Source of the DNA: JACQFK01 sp964619955
GTDB lineage: Bacteria > Planctomycetota > MHYJ01 > JACPRB01
Reading direction: 5' to 3'
NCBI GenBank assembly: GCA_964619955.1
Contig: CAZUJF010000061.1
Location: 1-14,192, forward strand
Length of the DNA: 14,192 bases
In this document: one piece after another, positions 9,710 through 14,192 of the stretch
How positions within the stretch are numbered: the stretch's first letter is position 1
Layout of the letters: each line of letters begins with the position of its first letter
Notes under the pieces: model-generated
The model's database searches: none
Seen by the model: only the letters and a program-made list of their open reading frames with translations
What the model was told of the DNA's origin: nothing
Position numbers and translations under genes: made by a program

Positions 9710-11311
9710 TTATACGCCCGGGGGCTTCGGCGCGGGGCGGGAATTATCGATGTCCTGCACCACGAGGGTGCGGGCCCAGCGGTCGCCGAGGCGCTGGCGG
9801 CGGGGCGAGGTCATCATGAGGAAGGTCCCCAGGAAGACGCCGACGGGGTACTCGGCGTCCACGAGGCGCAGCAGGTTGCGCAGCAGCGCGCCGCGGAAGC
9901 CGAGCGTCGAGCCGTCCAGCGCGGTGACGCGCAGGCCGATGATGCGCTTGCCCACGGTCCAGCCCAGGGCCCACTCCATCGCGAAGTGGTAGATGAAATG
10001 CAGGCCGACCCAGACGCCGATCATGCCGAGCAGCTTGGGGTCGCCCAGGTCGAGCGAGCTGACCTCCGGCGACACGCTCAGGAGTTCGACCCCGATGATG
10101 AAGGCGGGCAGCAGCACGATGTGGTCGAGGATGTAGGCCATGGCGCGCTGGAGCACCTCGCCGGGCAGCGGCTCCCCGGGATCGCGCCGGCTGAGGGTCT
10201 CGAGCAGCGATATCTGTCCGCGCTCGTGCAGCAGCGTGACGCCGAGAAAGATCATCGAGAACGAAAAGAAGAGCAGCAGGATCGGGTAGGAGGCCGCCGT
10301 CAGGATCCGCCAGAGCGGCTCCGCCCCGACCGGGGTGAGGCGGGCGGGCAGGGCGTCGGGCCTCCAGGTCCCCGCGGGCACCGAGCAGGCCTGGATCGTG
10401 GTGAAGCGCGCCAGGACGAACACCAGGCGCTCGCCCACGAGGCTCGCGGCGAGCCCCATGACGCGGCGGCCGATGACGAGGACGGGGTCGGTGAAGGAGA
10501 GGCGTTCCCGAACGGGGGGCCCCGCGCAGCCGGGGCAGCATTGCAGGAAGAGGGCGACCTGGCGCCAGGTCCGCTCCTCCTTCCGGTAGGTCACGAGGAG
10601 GACGCGGTCCTTCCAGGGCAGGGCCTCCCAGTGGTCGGCCACGACGCCCTCGAAGTCGACGCGGGGCGCGAAGGCCTGTCCGTCGAACTGGGCGCTGCGG
10701 ATGAGCGCGGCGCCGGTTTCGCGCCAGGCGACGAAGGGCCCTTCGCCGCCGTTCATCGACGCCGTCATGCGGTCGACGGCGCCGGCGGGGGCGACGGGGA
10801 TCTCCTCGGACCAGGTCCCGAAGGCGCGGCGGCGGGCGACGATGCGGCCGTCGCGCGCGCCGAAGATCCACGCGGTGCGGCGGCCGGGATCGCTCACCGC
10901 GGCGCGGACCTCCCAGGGCTGCCCGAGATCGGCGGAGCGCACGCTGGAGTCTCCGCGGAGCACCGAGGTGCGCGCGCCGAAGAAGAGGGTGACGTCCTCG
11001 CCCTCGGCGAGCAGGGCCCCGGCGTCGTCCATCAGCGGGAGCGGCGGCCGGAGGGGCTGGAGGGAGGGGTCCAGGGTCAGCAGCCGCGTGCCGTTCAGCT
11101 CGGGGGAGCCCAGGACGTTCGTGCGGTGCGCGACGTGGAGCTGTTCGCCGCCGAGGGCGAGGAGGGGGCGGCTGTAGGATTCGAGGAAGAAGCCCTGGGT
11201 GAGGGTGGCGAAGAGCAGGAGGGCGCTGAGCAGGGCGAAGGTGTAGGCCAGCTTCCGTTTGCGCCGGTAGAACTCCGTCGGGGGAACCTTCTTCATGATC
11301 GGCGCGGTCAT
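9710..11311 (-). CDS. RDD-family membrane protein with large extracytoplasmic domain
   Basis: About 533 residues. A basic N-terminus (RRKRK) and one helix (about 21-38) are followed by about 295 residues outside the cytoplasm. A second helix (336-361) comes next, then an RDD domain (385-520) with the signature R389/D396 in QRAMAYILDH, later helices, and GWTVGKRIIGLRVTALDG. RDD domains are small multi-helix membrane modules, some linked to ion or metabolite transport; the activity here is unknown. The extracytoplasmic part has repeated short strand-turn-strand blocks (such as TLFFGARTSVLRG, AWIFGARDGRIVA, GPFVAWRETG, RVLLVTYRKEE) that suggest a beta-propeller, by eye only. It also contains QCCPGC (257-262). 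I prefer ATG 11311 (GGA five bases upstream); ATG 11296 is equally possible. The frame is open further upstream but would then run into hisS. Confidence 0.85.
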   Translation of the reverse strand: MTAPIMKKVPPTEFYRRKRKLAYTFALLSALLLFATLTQGFFLESYSRPLLALGGEQLHVAHRTNVLGSPELNGTRLLTLDPSLQPLRPPLPLMDDAGALLAEGEDVTLFFGARTSVLRGDSSVRSADLGQPWEVRAAVSDPGRRTAWIFGARDGRIVARRRAFGTWSEEIPVAPAGAVDRMTASMNGGEGPFVAWRETGAALIRSAQFDGQAFAPRVDFEGVVADHWEALPWKDRVLLVTYRKEERTWRQVALFLQCCPGCAGPPVRERLSFTDPVLVIGRRVMGLAASLVGERLVFVLARFTTIQACSVPAGTWRPDALPARLTPVGAEPLWRILTAASYPILLLFFSFSMIFLGVTLLHERGQISLLETLSRRDPGEPLPGEVLQRAMAYILDHIVLLPAFIIGVELLSVSPEVSSLDLGDPKLLGMIGVWVGLHFIYHFAMEWALGWTVGKRIIGLRVTALDGSTLGFRGALLRNLLRLVDAEYPVGVFLGTFLMMTSPRRQRLGDRWARTLVVQDIDNSRPAPKPPGV

Positions 11312-11338
11312 CCTCGTCCGCCGGCGCAAGGCGGTCAA
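11310..11338 (-). promoter_or_regulatory. Possible minus-strand promoter for the RDD gene
   Basis: On the minus strand TTGACC (11338-11333) lies 17 bp from GAGGAT (11315-11310). The -35 match is good and the -10 is poor. If used, transcription would start around 11303 and the gene would have to begin at ATG 11296 with a very short leader. The evidence is weak. Confidence 0.25.
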
Positions 11339-11350
11339 CAAGAAAGAGGG

Positions 11351-11380
11351 TGGCATGGGGGCGGGGGCATCCGGTACACT
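11351..11380 (+). promoter_or_regulatory. hisS promoter with the -10 box seven bases before the start codon
   Basis: TACACT (11375-11380) is a plausible -10, and TGGCAT (11351-11356) is a weak -35 at 18-bp spacing. Only seven bases (CCGCCCC) separate the -10 from ATG 11388. The first transcribed base would then be at or next to the A of the start codon. There is no Shine-Dalgarno in that gap, which supports a leaderless hisS transcript. Confidence 0.45.
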
Positions 11381-11387
11381 CCGCCCC

Positions 11388-12644
11388 ATGACCTTCCAGG
11401 CCCCCGAGGGGACGCGGGACATCACTCCCGAGCAGATTCCCGCGTGGCACAAGCTCGAGGCGGCGGCGCGCGACTGCTTCGCCCGCTTCGGTTACGAGGA
11501 GCTGCGGACCCCGGTCTTCGAGTACACGGCGCTCTTCCACAAGTCGAGCGGGGAGACCACGGACATCGTCGAGAAGGAGATGTTCACGTTCGGCGACCCC
11601 GAGGACCGGGCGGGCACGTACTCGCTGCGCCCGGAGCTGACGCCGGGGGCGATGCGGGCGCTCGTGGAGCAGGGGCTCTTCGCGAAGAAGAATTTCTGGA
11701 AGGTCTGGTATCTCGGGCCCGCGTTCCGGAAGGAGCGGCCGCAGAAGGGGCGCTACCGCCAGTTCACGCAGATCGGGGTCGAGGCGGTGGGCGCTCCGGA
11801 TCCGCTCGTGGACGCCGAGACGATGATCCTCTTTTCGGAGATCCTGAAGGCCGTCGGCGTGGGCGCGTGGGAGCTGCGGATCAACTCCATCGGCTGCGGG
11901 GCCTGCCGCGGGGGCTACCGGGACGCGCTGCGCGCGGCGATCCAGCCCTCGCTCGCGAAGTACTGCCCGAACTGCCAGAGGCGCTTCGAACGCAACGTCT
12001 TCCGCATCCTCGACTGCAAGGTGCCGGCCTGCGTGGAGCTGTCGTCCGCGCTGCCTCCCGCGATGGAGCACACCTGCGCGGCGTGCCGCGAGCACATGGC
12101 GGTCGTGGAGGCGGCGCTGAAGGGCGCCGGCCTTCCGTACCGCGTGGATCCGCGCATCGTCCGCGGGCTGGACTACTACACGCGCACGGTCTACGAGTTC
12201 TCGTCGTCCTCCCTCGGGGCGCAGAACGCGCTGGCGGGCGGGGGGCGCTACGACACGCTGGCGAAGGACATGGGCGGGCCCGACGTGGGCTCCGTGGGTT
12301 TCGCGGCGGGGGTGGAGCGCATCCTGCTGGCGATGGGCGAGACCGCGGCGGCCCCGGCGGCGGACTTCTTCGCGGTCGCCGTGGCGGGCGTGTCCCGGCT
12401 CGAGGTCTTCCGCATCCTCAACGACCTGCGGCGGGCGGGTTTCGCCGGGGACATGGATTTCGAGGGGCGCAGCGTGAAGGCCCAGATGCGTTCGGCGAAC
12501 AAGTCGGGGGCGCGCTACGCGATGTTCATCGGCCCCGACGAGCTTCAGCAGGGGGCCGTCAAGCTGAAGGACATGAAGGAAGGGGCCGAGCAGCTCGTGC
12601 CCCTGGCCGACGTCGGCCGGATTCTGAAGGGAGTGCGTTCATGA
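11388..12644 (+). CDS. hisS: Histidyl-tRNA synthetase
   Basis: Class II synthetase charging tRNA-His with histidine in the cytosol. The start at 11388 places the conserved GTRD near residue 8, as in the family; an upstream in-frame ATG at 11295 would add 31 unconserved residues and overlap the RDD gene start. Motif 2 (YLGPAFRKERPQKGRYRQF, about 108-126), the histidine-specific RGLDYYTR (259-266) and AGGGRYD (283-289), and motif 3 (GSVGFAAGVERI, 301-312) are intact. The anticodon-binding domain (about 327-418) is present. Between motif 2 and RGLDYY lies an insertion domain with four cysteine pairs (C170/C173, C193/C196, C210/C215, C230/C233), which could bind zinc. The length of 418 is normal. 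Its last codons overlap the next gene. Confidence 0.97.
   Translation: MTFQAPEGTRDITPEQIPAWHKLEAAARDCFARFGYEELRTPVFEYTALFHKSSGETTDIVEKEMFTFGDPEDRAGTYSLRPELTPGAMRALVEQGLFAKKNFWKVWYLGPAFRKERPQKGRYRQFTQIGVEAVGAPDPLVDAETMILFSEILKAVGVGAWELRINSIGCGACRGGYRDALRAAIQPSLAKYCPNCQRRFERNVFRILDCKVPACVELSSALPPAMEHTCAACREHMAVVEAALKGAGLPYRVDPRIVRGLDYYTRTVYEFSSSSLGAQNALAGGGRYDTLAKDMGGPDVGSVGFAAGVERILLAMGETAAAPAADFFAVAVAGVSRLEVFRILNDLRRAGFAGDMDFEGRSVKAQMRSANKSGARYAMFIGPDELQQGAVKLKDMKEGAEQLVPLADVGRILKGVRS
12627..12633 (+). promoter_or_regulatory. Shine-Dalgarno of the lipoprotein inside the hisS 3' end
   Basis: AAGGGAG lies seven bases before ATG 12641, within the last codons of hisS. Together with the ATGA overlap of start and stop codons it indicates translational coupling. 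It contrasts with the apparent absence of a Shine-Dalgarno for hisS itself. Confidence 0.6.
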
Positions 12645-13210
12645 CGATCCTGAAAGGGGCCGCCCTCGCGCTGGCGGGGCTTCTGGCATCCTGCGCCTCG
12701 ACGGGTCCGAAGCCCGAGGAGGCGGCGCTCGAGACGTTCAAGCAGTGGGTCAGGGACACGGTCGCGGGAAACGCCGAGGCGAGTTTCGCGGGCCTGGCGC
12801 CCGCGTACCAGTCGGAGTGGCTGTACCTGAGGGCGGCGGACAACGACGGCGTCTATCGCGACTGGCGGGGCGCCCTGACGGGCACGGCGCGCACGGAACT
12901 CGACATCTGGTACGAATTCTGCAAGCGGACCCGGGCCAAGTCGGGCCGCGCCGAGGAGGCGCCGGCCTCGGTGCTCCGGCATCCCTCGCTGCAGGGCTTG
13001 TGGAAGACCTATTTCGCCGCGGAGGCGAAGGCGGTCGCGTTCCAGCTTTCCCGGCTCGAGATCATCAAGGCCTATGCCGACGAGAGCGGCGTGACGATCG
13101 CGGTCCGGAGCGCGGCGCAACGGACGGAGCTCTACGGCCTGGCGCTCACGGGGGGCGGTTGGAAGATCGACAATTACCGGCAGCCCAACCAGCCGGTCCG
13201 GAACCCCTGA
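12641..13210 (+). CDS. Hypothetical lipoprotein, NTF2-like
   Basis: A 189-residue predicted lipoprotein. The signal (residues 1-17, ILKGAALALAGLLAS) ends in a lipobox LLAS before Cys18. The body has an N-terminal helical part (ETFKQWVRDTVAGNAEASFAG), a middle region rich in aromatic residues, and C-terminal strands ending ELYGLALTGGGWKIDNYRQP. That pattern suits the NTF2/SnoaL-like or DUF4878-like fold common in small lipoproteins, where GGWKI is a typical last strand. No catalytic function is suggested. It overlaps the hisS stop by four bases (ATGA) and so depends on hisS for expression. Codon use is the same GC-rich type as hisS, so the pairing looks old rather than recently acquired. Confidence 0.82.
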   Translation: MTILKGAALALAGLLASCASTGPKPEEAALETFKQWVRDTVAGNAEASFAGLAPAYQSEWLYLRAADNDGVYRDWRGALTGTARTELDIWYEFCKRTRAKSGRAEEAPASVLRHPSLQGLWKTYFAAEAKAVAFQLSRLEIIKAYADESGVTIAVRSAAQRTELYGLALTGGGWKIDNYRQPNQPVRNP

Positions 13211-13216
13211 TCAGCG

Positions 13217-13246
13217 GCCCCGGCAGGTGGGTCTCGGGCGATTTTT
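13217..13246 (+). terminator. Weak intrinsic terminator after the hisS-lipoprotein operon
   Basis: GCCCCG (13217-13222) can pair with CGGGC (13235-13239), with one bulged C and a 12-base loop. Two bases later comes TTTTT (13242-13246), continuing TTTTTGTTGT. The stem is short, but the T-run is unusual for this GC-rich stretch and lies 32 bp after the stop codon. Confidence 0.4.
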
Positions 13247-13285
13247 GTTGTAAACAGATTTCCTCCAGTCCCGCTTCGGGGTGAT

Positions 13286-13349
13286 GTCTGCTGAACCAAG
13301 AATTGGATATAGACAACGGCTTCGCCCAGCAGACGGACCCAGATATGAT
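13286..13349 (+). promoter_or_regulatory. Inverted repeat and -10-like box upstream of the DUF2314 gene
   Basis: GTCTGCTG (13286-13293) and CAGCAGAC (13327-13334) form a perfect 8-bp inverted repeat, 33 bases apart. TATGAT (13344-13349) lies 10 bases after it and 9 bases before ATG 13359. No strong -35 is seen at the right distance (TTCGCC at 13321 is poor). The repeat could be an operator or a leader stem. TATAGA (13308-13313) is a second possible -10. Confidence 0.35.
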
Positions 13350-13358
13350 GGGCTTCCG

Positions 13359-14093
13359 ATGGAAAGATTTGCCTCGGTGGTCGGCAATGACTGGAAAGAC
13401 ACCGCGATCACGATCACTGTGATCTCTGGGTTAACCGTCATCCTACCAATCGGAATTCTCTGGAGTCGGGACCGGGGATACCTGAAGACGTTCTGGGGCG
13501 GGGTCGTGATCTTCGCAGCTCTCGGGATTCTCGTTGCGCTTTATCGCCATTTTGGGCCAAGCCGCAACAATGCTTGGGATGGCTCTGGTACGATCGGCGT
13601 GGTCATCGCTCTCGTGCTGATCACCCTTGGCTACAACTGGATCCGAGATGGAGGTCCTGGGGTCGAACACGTTCCGCCCGACTTCAAGTGCGACGAGTTG
13701 GTGGCTTCTCTTGGGAAGGCACGACAGGCCTTGCCTTGGTTCCTGGAGCAGGTTGCGAAGAACGTCGACGGCGCATACGTAAAGTTCGCTTTGTCCACAC
13801 CGAACGGCAGCACGGAACATATATGGGCCTACGTGCATTCGTTCCGCAATGACGTCTTCAACGTCTCGCTAGCGAACGATCCGTACGATCAGTCGCAGGA
13901 GTCGACCGGTCGGCGCGATGTCCCCTTAGCCGACTTGGAGGACTGGCAGGTCATTTACCCTGACGGTCGGATAAGAGGGGCGTACAGCGTGCTCGCTCTT
14001 TTCGAAAACTTTGAATCCAGGGGCAAACTCAGTAGGCGAATGCGTAAACAGCGTGCGCAGTTCCTTGATGCCGTCGCCGCAGATTCCATCTGA
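13359..14093 (+). CDS. Three-helix membrane protein with C-terminal DUF2314 domain
   Basis: A 244-residue protein with three predicted membrane helices (about 16-34, 44-62, 77-95), then a soluble domain (about 112-216) that reads as DUF2314. Visible features of that domain: KARQALPWFLEQ, YVKFALSTPNGSTEHIWAYVH, NDPYDQ, VPLADLEDWQVIYPDGRIRGAYS. DUF2314 has no assigned function. The frame is open back to GTG 13281, but the 26 extra codons are AT-ended in about 18 cases, unlike the rest, so I prefer ATG 13359. That start has no clear Shine-Dalgarno and a TATGAT box nine bases upstream. Codon use (14 of the first 40 end in A or T) differs from the central genes, suggesting different ancestry. The function is unknown. 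Confidence 0.8.
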   Translation: MERFASVVGNDWKDTAITITVISGLTVILPIGILWSRDRGYLKTFWGGVVIFAALGILVALYRHFGPSRNNAWDGSGTIGVVIALVLITLGYNWIRDGGPGVEHVPPDFKCDELVASLGKARQALPWFLEQVAKNVDGAYVKFALSTPNGSTEHIWAYVHSFRNDVFNVSLANDPYDQSQESTGRRDVPLADLEDWQVIYPDGRIRGAYSVLALFENFESRGKLSRRMRKQRAQFLDAVAADSI

Positions 14094-14192
14094 TGCCAGG
14101 TCAGGGGCGGAACGCAAGTCAAGATGGGGGCGTGTTGAGTCTCACTTTCCGCAGAGTTGATCCTCGATATCGCGCCACAGCCGCTACGGCTT
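14094..14192. other. End of window without a recognisable gene
   Basis: I see no start codon leading into a long frame on the plus strand. On the minus strand a short frame reads RLWRDIEDQLCGK before a stop at about 14140, which looks protein-like. It has a TAG just upstream at the window edge, so it could be the end of a broken or frameshifted gene. A small hairpin AGCCG-CTA-CGGCT occupies 14179-14191. Confidence 0.3.

Noticed and set aside
9986..13210. A 1074-codon plus-strand frame leading into the hisS-linked lipoprotein
   Set aside because: The frame is open across antisense RDD and a wrong hisS frame only because of high GC. The real gene starts at 12641, where a Shine-Dalgarno and a lipoprotein signal appear.
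13211..13441. Minus-strand 76-codon frame opposite the DUF2314 gene
   Set aside because: It overlaps a better plus-strand gene, the putative terminator and the leader, and its translation shows no recognisable domain.

Overview
The window looks like chromosome from a diderm (Gram-negative) bacterium with a GC-rich genome. A Kdo transferase (waaA), two predicted lipoproteins, and exopolysaccharide or O-antigen type glycosyltransferases all imply an outer envelope with lipooligosaccharide. Most genes use almost only G- or C-ending codons. The phylum cannot be fixed from this sequence alone. The style of SecA and of the TRASH/YHS-like secreted protein would suit a PVC-like or candidate-phylum lineage, but that is only an impression. 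I see no tRNA, rRNA, CRISPR array, insertion sequence or prophage gene.

Layout. (1) 1-678: a composite hairpin, then a hypothetical lipoprotein gene with less GC-biased codons. (2) 679-1147: a second palindrome, the clearest sigma70-type promoter in the window (TTGTTT-16 bp-TATAAT), and a small 86-codon gene of unknown function just before secA. (3) 1148-9071, plus strand, tightly packed: secA, waaA, metK, a family 4 glycosyltransferase and a polyprenyl-phosphate sugar-phosphate transferase, with gaps of 3-20 bp. This reads as one operon joining protein export, lipid A-core glycosylation, S-adenosylmethionine supply and surface-glycan initiation. (4) 9072-11311, minus strand: an RDD-family membrane protein with a large extracytoplasmic domain, followed by a secreted TRASH-like/thioredoxin-fold protein. 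Their 3' end abuts the plus-strand operon, and the two stop codons form the palindrome TGATCA inside a GC-rich hairpin. (5) 11388-13210, plus strand, divergent from (4): hisS, translationally coupled through ATGA to an NTF2-like lipoprotein. (6) 13211-14192: base composition and codon use change. A three-helix membrane protein with a C-terminal DUF2314 domain lies here, then about 100 bp with no recognisable gene.

Most of the window is conserved housekeeping and envelope biology. The points that seem least ordinary are: the proline-rich small ORF between a strong promoter and secA, which could be a secretion-monitoring leader; two or three starts that look leaderless, with a -10 box 7-10 nt before the start codon and no Shine-Dalgarno; the stop-codon hairpin between convergent operons; and the domain architectures of the two minus-strand proteins and the DUF2314 protein. 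None of these amounts to proof of a new system.
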